A stretch of DNA of 64,000 nt from an uncultured Porphyromonas sp. (GCA_905372565.1 CAJPPK010000001.1:124001-188000), one strand, 5' to 3'; positions 45,211 to 53,261 are shown, counted from the first letter of the stretch. Numbers and translations: made by a program. The notes: generated from the letters alone by a model not told the origin.

Positions 45211-45241
45211 TTGGAAGATTGGATCTGAACGCTTATCTTTG
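45211..45241 (+). promoter_or_regulatory. Promoter of tRNA-Lys
   Basis: A -7 TATCTTTG (45234-45241) is preceded by TTGG (45211-45214) with a 19-bp spacer, close to the Bacteroidota -33/-7 pattern. It is 40 bp upstream of the tRNA. Confidence 0.65.
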
Positions 45242-45281
45242 CATCGTATTCTTCGCACTATGTGCTGGGAATAGTTAGGTA

Positions 45282-45354
45282 GAATCAGTAGCTCAGCAGG
45301 TAGAGCAACGCCCTTTTAAGGCGTGGGTCCTGGGTTCGAGCCCCAGCTGGTTCA
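45282..45354 (+). tRNA. tRNA-Lys (anticodon TTT)
   Basis: A 73-nt cloverleaf without encoded CCA. The acceptor stem pairs 45282-45288 with 45347-45353 (one G-T pair). The anticodon stem ACGCC/GGCGT encloses CTTTTAA with anticodon TTT at 45315-45317. The T-arm is CTGGG-TTCGAGC-CCCAG. It has its own promoter and terminator, so it is a single-gene transcript. The trailer end of the CRISPR array begins about 100 bp downstream. Confidence 0.97.
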
Positions 45355-45357
45355 CTA

Positions 45358-45388
45358 GGCGGGTATCACGAGATGCCCGCCTTTTTTA
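45358..45388 (+). terminator. Terminator of tRNA-Lys
   Basis: GGCGGG...CCCGCC hairpin (45358-45363 with 45376-45381) followed by a T6 run. Confidence 0.9.
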
Positions 45389-45457
45389 TTTCCTAACACT
45401 TGCTACTTCTCTACGGGAGAATGGAGGGGAATACCATGATAAGTACGAGCAGGGCTC

Positions 45458-46753
45458 ATTGCAATTCACGCTCCCGTGAAGGGAGCGACCAAGAGCGTGG
45501 AAAGCTGTGTTTTTACAGTATAGTGGTTTCAATTCACGCTCCCGTGAAGGGAGCGACTTCACATTCTAACTCATCTAACCGTTTCCAGTTTGGTTTCAAT
45601 TCACGCTCCCGTGAAGGGAGCGACGAACTCGGGCGTCGTCTGATCCTCGTGCGCATCCTGTTTCAATTCACGCTCCCGTGAAGGGAGCGACCGAGGAGGA
45701 CAGCTGGGAGCTCCTCCCCGAGGAAGTTTCAATTCACGCTCCCGTGAAGGGAGCGACACCGCACCACCTTTCACTTCGTCATAAGCCGAATGTTTCAATT
45801 CACGCTCCCGTGAAGGGAGCGACGACATTATTTTTACCCAACCAAATTTTAGGGTAAGTTTCAATTCACGCTCCCGTGAAGGGAGCGACCTCTAGCTCTG
45901 GGCATCCCCTCGGAGGTCATACGGTTTCAATTCACGCTCCCGTGAAGGGAGCGACGACGATATGCCTACGTGGTGTGTTCCTATCCATTGTTTCAATTCA
46001 CGCTCCCGTGAAGGGAGCGACTGTCAAGGAGGAGCGTTGTCCTGCCCTCCTGGATGTTTCAATTCACGCTCCCGTGAAGGGAGCGACCATCTCGCAACAG
46101 GTAGGCAGAGAGGGCAAGAAGGTTTCAATTCACGCTCCCGTGAAGGGAGCGACTATCAGCCACGCACTAAACTTGACGACATTGACGAGTTTCAATTCAC
46201 GCTCCCGTGAAGGGAGCGACTTGGATTGACTTTGTGGGCTAGCGCTAACATCCGTTTCAATTCACGCTCCCGTGAAGGGAGCGACCGGTTGTCATTTTGA
46301 TAGGCATAGAGGGCGAGCGATGTTTCAATTCACGCTCCCGTGAAGGGAGCGACTTGTCTTCATTTTTCGGAACTCTGTTCCTCCAAAGTTTCAATTCACG
46401 CTCCCGTGAAGGGAGCGACAGAGCGATGGATGACCTCCAAGCTGGCGCCATCAAGTTTCAATTCACGCTCCCGTGAAGGGAGCGACGTGAGAGGTGCCGT
46501 CACCACCCGGCGCGATCATGCGTTTCAATTCACGCTCCCGTGAAGGGAGCGACTTTGAAATGCCCAACGCTGATATTGAGGCTGTTGTGTTTCAATTCAC
46601 GCTCCCGTGAAGGGAGCGACTATTTGTGACCGGTCAAATCAATGGGTGGAGCAAGTTTCAATTCACGCTCCCGTGAAGGGAGCGACTGCTAAATCATAAA
46701 TCCGTTCATTGTAGCGATTACGTTTCAATTCACGCTCCCGTGAAGGGAGCGAC
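45458..46753 (-). CRISPR. CRISPR array, 20 repeats of 32 bp, type I-C-like repeat
   Basis: Twenty 32-bp repeats start at 45458, 45526, 45593, 45660, 45726, 45792, 45858, 45924, 45990, 46056, 46122, 46189, 46254, 46322, 46388, 46455, 46522, 46589, 46655 and 46722. There are 19 unique spacers of 33-36 bp. All repeats are identical except the leftmost, which has two changes near its first bases, as expected of the oldest, trailer-end repeat. On the minus strand the repeat begins GTCGCTCCC, forms a CGCTCCC/GGGAGCG stem and ends ATTGAAAC, the usual crRNA 5' handle end; this fits type I-C (Cas5d) repeats. Transcription is therefore leftward, with the leader on the right. No cas gene is in the window. 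Apparent reading frames across the array are artefacts. Confidence 0.97.
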
Positions 46754-46900
46754 AGCCTAACAAAAGTAAGGCTTAAATAAAGGATAAGCAAGGTATTTAA
46801 TGCGAAGACCTATGGGAGAAACAGCGAAAAGATAGGAGATTAATTAGATGTGTTAGCTAAGCTATTCATTTATAGCTATTGCGAATTCTCCGGGATTTGA
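46754..46900 (-). promoter_or_regulatory. CRISPR leader with predicted promoter
   Basis: AT-rich DNA directly beside the repeat at 46722-46753. On the minus strand a -7 box TACTTTTG (46761-46768) and a -33-like CTTG (46789-46792) are separated by 20 bp. Transcription would start at about the first repeat. Together with the degenerate repeat at the other end, this sets the leader side. The leader length is a guess. Confidence 0.65.
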
Positions 46901-47739
46901 CTGCATGCTTGACCTTCGCAGGGCTATAGCTGTATCCTTGATCGGATGCTCGTAAGAGGGAGGTGGGGGTATGGATGGTGAATAAAGCCTTTGGAAGAGG
47001 CTTGGGGTGTAAACATGGTCTGTCCATCTAAAGAGACGGATGGTTCATTTAAGGTGATGCTTGTGCTAGTGCAACGGCAAGAGACGAGAGAGATAGCGAG
47101 AAGCATTCAAGGGGGCTCTTCGAGGAAGCACATCCCTATCAGTGATTAGAGTAGGAAGAGCAGGGTGGTGGTGAGGTTTCTCTCCCTTGAAGGGGAGTAA
47201 CTCTCTCCGACCACGCCATGCACCTACAAGGTGCTACGTTACGTCGCTTCAAGATACGAAGTGTGGCTCGATAGATTCCGACAAAGGTCGCTATGGTGGG
47301 CAGGGGCGGTTTTGGATAGGTTGGAGGAATAGGAAAGAAACCCCTGCACACAAAGGAAGCCATAGCAAACTAGTACGAAGGAGCATCTGTCGGTCGACTT
47401 CTCACAAGCAGACTATCCTTAGACAGATTTGTATCCGCCCAAAGAATATACCACCAAAGATCATTTATACTGTTAAGAATAAGACTGACCTCTCCTTCGC
47501 TCTCCTAGCTTAATAACTAAGCTAGATCGATGTATACATATAGCACCTATTTCAATCACTGGAAGCTACTGCGTACCTCGGCACTTGCAGAAGACTTCCT
47601 TGCTAGAGGTGTGCTGTCTGAACGTAGCACATCAGTGAAGGTGCATGCATCGGAGAGAGTCCGTCCATAGATAGAAGAGGGAGCTCTCATGGCAATGTCT
47701 TCCCAATCTTATTCCCGAGATTGACACATTAGATCTCAT
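46901..47739. other. Gene-poor stretch between CRISPR leader and riboswitch
   Basis: About 840 bp with only short frames (up to 108 codons on plus, 74 on minus) of irregular composition and no recognised motif. Type I-C cas genes, or a B12 uptake gene after the riboswitch, would be expected here but are not seen. It may be debris of a lost gene. A weak look-alike of the CRISPR repeat centre is at 47181-47198. Confidence 0.6.
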
Positions 47740-48003
47740 CAAGCAGGTCTCCTGGCTTATCATCCTGGGTTCTCATCTACTTCGACCTTCCCAAGTAGGA
47801 CTTCTCAATGAGGAGAAATCAAGTGCTCAGTGGTGAGGTTTATTTGTATAAACCTCTTGAAGGGATGAGCCTAGGCATATCATACATGATACGTCCCTAG
47901 GGGATGACTTACAGTAGCGGGTACTGCGCCGGACTCACACCGGCTTCCCTTGCTGACTATCCATCCAGTAGCTGTGCGCTTCACAGCGGATATGGAAGTC
48001 ATA
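47740..48003 (-). ncRNA. Cobalamin riboswitch
   Basis: The minus strand reads the conserved B12-box core in order: GGGAAGCCGGTGTGAGTCCG, then GCAGTACCCGCTACTGTAAG (about 47905-47950). Further on come CTTGGGAAGGTCG, GAACCCAGGATGATAAG and the 3' end AGCCAGGAGACCTGC (about 47745-47760). The order and wording match the AdoCbl-type cobalamin riboswitch, a metabolite-sensing RNA that normally turns off B12 transport genes. No such gene follows on its strand: next come 840 bp without a gene, then the CRISPR leader and array. Confidence 0.93.
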
Positions 48004-48017
48004 CTTGTAAGACAGTA

Positions 48018-48049
48018 CAAAGGTAGGGTAAAAGGCTCAAATGAGCAAT
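48018..48049 (-). promoter_or_regulatory. Promoter of the cobalamin riboswitch transcript
   Basis: The minus strand has a -7 TACCTTTG (48018-48025) and an ATTG (48046-48049) 20 bp further upstream. It lies about 15 bp ahead of the riboswitch 5' side. Confidence 0.65.
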
Positions 48050-48077
48050 ACTTAAAAAACTAAGGATATAACTGATG

Positions 48078-48110
48078 AAGGCAACCCTCGGAAAGACCGA
48101 GGGTTGCCTT
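48078..48110 (-). terminator. Terminator of the secreted peptidase gene
   Basis: A perfect 14-bp stem (48078-48091 with 48097-48110) with a short loop, 71 bp past the peptidase stop. It separates the peptidase transcript from the riboswitch promoter. Confidence 0.75.
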
Positions 48111-48180
48111 CTTAATATTGGGAGTAAATTAGGTGGTAGAAGTCGAATGAATGCTTCTAGCTAACGACTCCGGGGAATGA

Positions 48181-49584
48181 CTAGAACATAGGATCCCAAG
48201 AGGGGAGTTGAATGGGTTTCTTCTTGAGAAGATCAAGGATACGTGCAGGCACATACTTTTTATTGACCACAAGGCGGAAGGTATATTCGTCAAACCAGGC
48301 ATCGGTCATGATCAAGTGCCCCTTGACACCGGTTTTTTCCCCCCAGCTGTTTTCGACCTTCCATTTGGTGGGCTTACCATCTTTGTCCAGATCGACAGCT
48401 TTGAGTGTCATAGCGTGTGTTGATCCGCTATCGAAGGTCTGGATGCGCTCGGTCTTATTCATCGTGAATGGATAGCCAAGAAGAGAGGCATAATCAAAGT
48501 TATCCAGCTTAGCGATCCCCTTGGGGCGATCTAGCTCACGACCGACATCGCATGAGTAGTACATCATCGATCCATCACGCAGAGAGACGATAGCCATTTG
48601 TTTGATCTCGTCAATGGGGAGGTTGATGTACGTCCAGTTTTTGCCATCGTAGGCATGGCGATCATAGGCGATCTCATAGACTTGATTATAGGGACGAGAT
48701 GGGTCATTCATAAGCATGACGAACTGATCTCGCATGTCTCCCCCGACGAAGCGCTGGTAGAAAGACTGTGGCGTATAGGTGTCGGTAGAGATCGCTTTAC
48801 CATCCTTATCTCTGAGCGTGTAGGAGAAGGTAGTAGGAGGGGTGCCTAGATTAAGACAAAGTAGTCGATAGATATCCTTGAGACAAGACTCTTTGATTCC
48901 GCGGAGCTTAGTGAGTGAGCTCCCTGCTGCCGAAGCCTTGCGTAGGGCGATCCCTGTCTGCCGAAGAGTACGAGCGATCATCTTACTTAGCAGATCCGTG
49001 TTATTGCTAGAGTAAGTCTCGGGCATGACCTCGGTAGGTACGACACCATACTTAATGAGGTTATCGGAGATACCTGTAAATTGTCCTCCGTCACCGATGG
49101 GGTTCTGAAAGAGCCAGGCTACCTGTCTATCATCGATCGGGAGCTGGCGTGTCTCCAGGATCCCTTCGAGGAAGAGATTAGCCTTCTCTAGTTGATCCCA
49201 GAAGAAAGAGTAAGCATGAGAGAAGAAGAAAGTACCTGCCTGCTCATGCTCCATGAGCTGAGCACGCAGTACGTTGAGTCCCGTGAAGAGCCAGCATCGT
49301 CCGCTATGCTCTTGGTTGGTGATCCCAGAGCTCTTGACTTCGATGGAGAAGTGATCATCGAGCGTCTCTGGGCGATGGCTGTTGACGAAGAAGTCTTTCA
49401 TGCCATTGCGAGCGATGGCATTCTGCAGAGCCTTGTCAGTAGGACTAACAGGATCGGTCTTACGAAGATCTTCGAGTAACTTGGCGCTGATAGCTCCCTC
49501 CTTACTCTGCTGAGCTAGGAGAGGGGAATAAAGTGCGCTACCTGTGACCGCTAAGACGAAGGCAGTGAAGTGGTGTAGTGTCAT
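48181..49584 (-). CDS. Exported C1-family cysteine peptidase, bleomycin hydrolase/aminopeptidase C type
   Basis: A 467-aa papain-fold peptidase with a signal peptide (residues 1-25, ending LAQQ). The catalytic Cys is in SGRCWLFTGLNVL (Cys97), the His in SGSTHAMTLKAVD (about 390) and the Asn in KVENSWGEKTG (about 414); the oxyanion Gln is in TNQEHS. Classical PepC is cytosolic, so the signal peptide points to periplasmic peptide trimming. It follows the carbonic anhydrase gene after 24 bp. Confidence 0.92.
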   Translation of the reverse strand: MTLHHFTAFVLAVTGSALYSPLLAQQSKEGAISAKLLEDLRKTDPVSPTDKALQNAIARNGMKDFFVNSHRPETLDDHFSIEVKSSGITNQEHSGRCWLFTGLNVLRAQLMEHEQAGTFFFSHAYSFFWDQLEKANLFLEGILETRQLPIDDRQVAWLFQNPIGDGGQFTGISDNLIKYGVVPTEVMPETYSSNNTDLLSKMIARTLRQTGIALRKASAAGSSLTKLRGIKESCLKDIYRLLCLNLGTPPTTFSYTLRDKDGKAISTDTYTPQSFYQRFVGGDMRDQFVMLMNDPSRPYNQVYEIAYDRHAYDGKNWTYINLPIDEIKQMAIVSLRDGSMMYYSCDVGRELDRPKGIAKLDNFDYASLLGYPFTMNKTERIQTFDSGSTHAMTLKAVDLDKDGKPTKWKVENSWGEKTGVKGHLIMTDAWFDEYTFRLVVNKKYVPARILDLLKKKPIQLPSWDPMF

Positions 49585-49608
49585 AGTAATGAAGTGCTGT
49601 ATGAGAGT

Positions 49609-50142
49609 TTATTTACTAGGGTTCTCTTCTCGGTCGAACCACGAAGCATACATCTGATAGTTATTGGCGATCTTCTCGTTGAGCTCACGGCTTTGCTCGG
49701 GAGACACCTTTTTGATGAACTTAGCAGGGACGCCAGCCCAGAGGGTATAGGGCTCAATGACTGTCTTAGCCAAGACGACCGAGCCTGCAGCGACGATAGC
49801 TCCTTCTCCGACGATGGCATCATCCATCACTACAGAACCCATGCCGATGAGAGCATAGTCTCGGACATGACAACCATGGAGGGTGACATTGTGCCCGACA
49901 GAGACATTATCTCCGATCTCTATAGTAGACTTTTGATACAAGGTATGGAGTACGGATCCGTCTTGTATATTGACGTTATTTCCGATGCGGATGGAGTTTA
50001 CATCGCCACGGAGGACAGCGTTGAACCAAACGCTACAGCCCTTACCTAGGACTACATCGCCGACGATGGTGGAATTGACAGCGAGGAAGCAGTCCTCACC
50101 GATCTGAGGCTCTAAGCCTCGTACAGTCTGAATGAATGCCAT
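49609..50142 (-). CDS. Gamma-class carbonic anhydrase-like protein
   Basis: A 177-aa left-handed beta-helix protein (hexapeptide repeats: GKGCSVWFNAVLRGDVNSIRIGNNVNIQDGS). The metal-binding His residues are expected in SVLHTLY, SVGHNVTLHGCHV. It matches the YrdA/PaaY group, whose members may hydrate CO2 or be non-catalytic. Upstream is a TACCTTTG promoter element; the peptidase gene follows. Confidence 0.9.
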   Translation of the reverse strand: MAFIQTVRGLEPQIGEDCFLAVNSTIVGDVVLGKGCSVWFNAVLRGDVNSIRIGNNVNIQDGSVLHTLYQKSTIEIGDNVSVGHNVTLHGCHVRDYALIGMGSVVMDDAIVGEGAIVAAGSVVLAKTVIEPYTLWAGVPAKFIKKVSPEQSRELNEKIANNYQMYASWFDREENPSK

Positions 50143-50190
50143 ATGATTTCTTATGCGTTAGATGCGTGATGAGTAGCTCAATAACTTATA

Positions 50191-50198
50191 CAAAGGTA
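50191..50198 (-). promoter_or_regulatory. -7 element (TACCTTTG) of the carbonic anhydrase-peptidase pair
   Basis: Minus-strand TACCTTTG, 49 bp upstream of the carbonic anhydrase start. Confidence 0.5.
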
Positions 50199-50230
50199 CA
50201 GCCTTCATAGGATAGCACGAAACATTTGAC

Positions 50231-50395
50231 TAGGTATTTCTTGCTTTTTTCGATAGGATAACTACGCTCCATAAGGTAGAAGATAGTCGTGGTGTTAGGA
50301 ATGGTGGGGGAAGTTGGTTAGTAATGAGTAGAGAAGTTGATTCCTAATCAATCGATCCGTTGATTAGGAATGCAAGATTATTTCATTCCTATTGA
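50231..50395. repeat. Intergenic 22-23 bp periodic array (TTAGGAAT / ATTCCTAA type), 7-8 units
   Basis: Units: TAGG at 50231, 50254, TAGA at 50277, TAGG at 50296, TAGT at 50319, TCCT at 50342, TAGG at 50365 and TCCT at 50387. The steps are 23, 23, 19, 23, 23, 23 and 22. The last units alternate between TAGGAAT and its complement ATTCCTA. This produces a perfect 12-bp inverted repeat (50340-50351 with 50360-50371). It is in the 416-bp gap between the carbonic anhydrase gene and the unknown gene. Confidence 0.6.
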
Positions 50396-50501
50396 AATGA
50401 AAGCACTTATTCTATCGTCTTAGCCCAGCGATGGGATCACCCCCACGAGATTGCTACGGATGAGCTGGTAGAGTCGCTCTTTTCTCTTCGTGTATAAAAA
50501 C

Positions 50502-50533
50502 AATAGCCTCCCTCGGAGGAGAGGTAGGCTATT
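50502..50533 (-). terminator. Terminator of the unknown gene at 50559
   Basis: An AATAGCCT...AGGCTATT hairpin (50502-50509 with 50526-50533) with an extended GC-rich inner stem. On the left lie AAAAAC, so a T-rich stretch follows on the minus strand. Confidence 0.7.
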
Positions 50534-50558
50534 TTACTAAGAAAGGTATGCTCGTGAG

Positions 50559-51005
50559 CTACTTTAGGCGTAGGCGGTAGGTCGTGGCATTGATTCGCTC
50601 GCAGTCGAATTGCTGACCGAGAAGCCCGACCTTACGTACTAAGGCTAGAGCAGCAAGTAGATGGTAAGTGCGTAACTGATCCTGCGAGACACTGAGGTAG
50701 TCCCAAACCTCGCTGACGGTATCTAGACTTAGTGCAAGGCGGAGAAGCAGGTAGTTGGCCTCTGGTTCTTCGGGTCGCTCGATCACGTAGTCAAGATGAT
50801 TGCCAGCCTCCCAAGACTCAGTCATCAGAAGACCACTGACCTGCGTGTAGCGAGCATAGGCATCTTCGCTAGCCATCGTAACCTCTGGGTAAGGCATGAT
50901 GTAGCCTTGGTCATGGAAGAAGCGTCCCCAAGGGAAGAAGGGGATAAGGGTATCAAAGCCTAGTCGCCCCGCAGTCGGGAGCTGTTGTGGATCGAAGGAA
51001 CTCAT
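50559..51005 (-). CDS. Uncharacterised 148-aa protein
   Basis: Not recognised. The frame is well bounded, starts with ATG and ends just before a terminator. Composition is that of a normal globular protein: no signal peptide or membrane segment, with likely helices around NYLLLRLALSLDTVSEVWDYLSVSQDQLRTYHLLAALALVRKV. Aromatic-rich N-terminus (LIPFFPWGRFFHDQGYIMPYPEVT). It follows the helix-hairpin-helix barrel gene after 85 bp on the same strand. Confidence 0.65.
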   Translation of the reverse strand: MSSFDPQQLPTAGRLGFDTLIPFFPWGRFFHDQGYIMPYPEVTMASEDAYARYTQVSGLLMTESWEAGNHLDYVIERPEEPEANYLLLRLALSLDTVSEVWDYLSVSQDQLRTYHLLAALALVRKVGLLGQQFDCERINATTYRLRLK

Positions 51006-51090
51006 AAATGATTTGCTTAATCAAGCAGGCTACTTTGCCTACTCACAGCTAAAATACTCTTTAAGGGGTTAAGGTTCAGCTAAGGAATCA

Positions 51091-53052
51091 TTAGAGGCTA
51101 TGAAAGTCTAGCTGGAGAACCCCGATGGTTTTATTGGGGAGCTCTCCACGCTGATGTATATGGGAGACTCTTAGCGAGAAGCGCCAGCTGGGGGATGGGG
51201 TATACTGTAGCCGAGCACTCACTACTTCGCCTCGTCCATAGAGTAGGAAGGAAGCATACTCTCCAGCAAGTAAAGGCTGTATCGTATACAAGCGACTAGC
51301 CCATGTGGGAGCATCGAAGTAGCCGACCATAGCCTTGAGCTGAAGTTTATCGAGAGGCTTACCCATACTACTTCCTAGGAGAGCCCAGCCTTTACCAGCT
51401 GATGGCTTACTATATAGTAAGGTAAGGCGACTCTGCCAGCCAGCTAGTTCACAGGTATACTGCAGGCGGAAGCGATGCGTCGTCTCGGTGTGCTCACTTG
51501 TACGTAGTCGATAGGCTAGGGTCAGTTCATTCTTTCCGTGAAGGGCAATGGATGTTAATCCACCATAGCTATATCCCTTCCGCTTAGCTTGACCAACCTC
51601 ATCCTTCGTGTGACTTCGATAGCCCTCGATAAAAAGCTGAGTCGATCCAAGAAGATCGGTGGGTGAGAAGCCGTAGAGGAGTCGTGCTCCTAGTTCATTA
51701 TTCGGATGCAGGCCATGTGTCCCAGCCCTACCTAAGTCCGTCCAGTAGTCTTTGCCTATATCCCATAGAGAGATGTGGAGATCTCCCCAAGCTTGCTGAA
51801 GCAAACTAAGGTGCTGTGTCATGCCCCAGGCTCTCTGATTTGTATAGGCTACTTCACCATCTAGACGCAGACGTCCTAACATACCTAGCCAATGGTAAGC
51901 TAGACTTCCGGCTGAATATACTTTTAGGTTCTGCAGAGCAGTCTGCCGATGACTCCCAGCAGGAGTGCGGAGTTGGGCTCCTCCCCAGTTTTGATGAATC
52001 AGCTGGAGTGATAGTTCCAGTCCTTTGATCGGATATAGGCTAACCCAAGCTCCGCCATAGTTTGTCCTGCCCTGTCGTCGCTGTGCTAACTCATGCTCGG
52101 TACGATGTAGCCCCGATGAACCGATATTCGATAGGATGCCATCTTCGCTTAGATGCCCATCTAGTCGGTTAGTCGAGATGAAGACACCTGCCTCCCATTG
52201 CTTGCCTTGGATCCTCCCTGCAAATCCTCGACTGAAGTCCATCTCACTACTATGCCGGAGCATGCGAATGCCAGAAGGGAAACGAGGTGTTAGGCTTCGG
52301 AAGTTTAAGGGGAAGATCCCTTGCCCGAGAAGTAAGCCACAGCCACGGGCTATGCGATAGTCCCCTAGAAGAAGCTGGAAGCCTCGACGCTTGAATTCGA
52401 TCGAGGCATTGTAGGAGTCGAACCCTGTGCGTCTCTGCCATCGCCAAGGCTCACCATAGTCTTTCTCTCCGGCGACGAAGGCTTGTAAATATTGGGGTAC
52501 CTCATAGCTGAATTGGAAGAGGGCTACATCAGGTGTACCTATGACATGGGCTAGCTGCCTAGATGCATGCTGCTGTCTGCCATAGCGTAGTCGCCAATGA
52601 GAGCGCCCGAGTAGGCTAGCTTCCTGCCATGTGAGGGCTTGCTTCTTCGTGCCACAGCGCAGAAGGGGACGAAGTAGATGTAGGAGCCTAGGTGTCCATC
52701 CGGTGATGAGCTTTAGCTCTGAGAGATCTTTGAATCCTCTATGATCAGCTCGGTAACTGATCAGCTGGTAGACTTGATATTCAGAGAGTAGAGGGAGACG
52801 AAGTAGCTCGTCTTTAGTGGCGGTCTGGATGTCTAGAGGAGCTAGTAAGTGCTCGTCATATAGGGCTTGTGCTTGTTGAGCTTCCTCCTCATCTATTAGA
52901 CCTAGTTGTATTTGCTCAGCGAGGTAGCTCTCCCATGCTTGAGTAAGCTGTAAGGGGATACTATCGGGACTAATAGCTCTTTGGGCTTCCAATGGAGAGA
53001 GGAGAAGAAATATGCAGAGGAGATAGAGACCTCCAGTTAACTGACTAGACAT
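51091..53052 (-). CDS. Helix-hairpin-helix domain protein with predicted outer-membrane barrel
   Basis: A 653-aa protein with a signal peptide (residues 1-23). A ComEA-like double helix-hairpin-helix region (about 70-135) reads LDIQTATKDELLRLPLLSEYQVYQLISYRADHRGFKDLSEL. The remaining 500 residues are rich in alternating aromatic/polar strands and Arg/Tyr/Gly, like a beta-barrel (for example FKRRGFQLLLGDYRIARGCGLLLGQGIF), ending IGVLQLDFHSL. The HHH motif suggests nucleic-acid binding at the cell surface. Function is not established. Confidence 0.82.
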   Translation of the reverse strand: MSSQLTGGLYLLCIFLLLSPLEAQRAISPDSIPLQLTQAWESYLAEQIQLGLIDEEEAQQAQALYDEHLLAPLDIQTATKDELLRLPLLSEYQVYQLISYRADHRGFKDLSELKLITGWTPRLLHLLRPLLRCGTKKQALTWQEASLLGRSHWRLRYGRQQHASRQLAHVIGTPDVALFQFSYEVPQYLQAFVAGEKDYGEPWRWQRRTGFDSYNASIEFKRRGFQLLLGDYRIARGCGLLLGQGIFPLNFRSLTPRFPSGIRMLRHSSEMDFSRGFAGRIQGKQWEAGVFISTNRLDGHLSEDGILSNIGSSGLHRTEHELAQRRQGRTNYGGAWVSLYPIKGLELSLQLIHQNWGGAQLRTPAGSHRQTALQNLKVYSAGSLAYHWLGMLGRLRLDGEVAYTNQRAWGMTQHLSLLQQAWGDLHISLWDIGKDYWTDLGRAGTHGLHPNNELGARLLYGFSPTDLLGSTQLFIEGYRSHTKDEVGQAKRKGYSYGGLTSIALHGKNELTLAYRLRTSEHTETTHRFRLQYTCELAGWQSRLTLLYSKPSAGKGWALLGSSMGKPLDKLQLKAMVGYFDAPTWASRLYTIQPLLAGEYASFLLYGRGEVVSARLQYTPSPSWRFSLRVSHIHQRGELPNKTIGVLQLDFHSL

Positions 53053-53122
53053 AGCGTAGGGTACTAGCGTAAGGGGTAGTAGAGTCAGGTAGCCACTGAT
53101 TTTCGTGGAACTAGTGATAGGA

Positions 53123-53130
53123 CAAAGGTA
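53123..53130 (-). promoter_or_regulatory. -7 element (TACCTTTG) of the helix-hairpin-helix gene
   Basis: Minus-strand TACCTTTG, 71 bp upstream of the start codon. No clear -33. Confidence 0.5.
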
Positions 53131-53191
53131 CGTAATCGCTAGATAGGATTCTACTCTATGATCTTAGAGTAATCAGAGGATAAAATAAAAG

Positions 53192-53227
53192 AGAGGCTGT
53201 GCCACGAAGGAGAGTGACACAGCCTCT
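53192..53227 (-). terminator. Terminator of fumC
   Basis: A 14-bp stem with one mismatch (53192-53205 with 53214-53227), followed by TTTTATTTTA on the minus strand. It lies 35 bp past the fumC stop. Confidence 0.85.
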
Positions 53228-53261
53228 TGAGCGTTTGATTATACTAGCTCTTTACAAGCGA

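Noticed and set aside
45400..46543. Several short reading frames on both strands across the CRISPR array
   Set aside because: Their sequences repeat the same residues (for example SIHAPVKGAT, SRSREGSD) because they read through identical repeats. They are artefacts of the array.
47181..47198. A look-alike of the CRISPR repeat centre (CTCCC-TTGAAGG-GGAG)
   Set aside because: Only the hairpin part resembles the repeat; the conserved ATTGAAAC end is absent, and there is no second copy at spacer distance.
47187..47513. A 108-codon plus-strand frame and two minus-strand frames (46924-47106, 47139-47363) beside the riboswitch
   Set aside because: Irregular composition, no motif, no promoter or neighbour logic. 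Kept as a gene-poor region instead.
47641..47690. Similarity to 55273-55325 (shared CATCGGAGAG and a following CCGTC-ATAGA-GAGGG pattern)
   Set aside because: Two short shared words with differing spacing; could be a fragment of a dispersed element but is too weak by eye.
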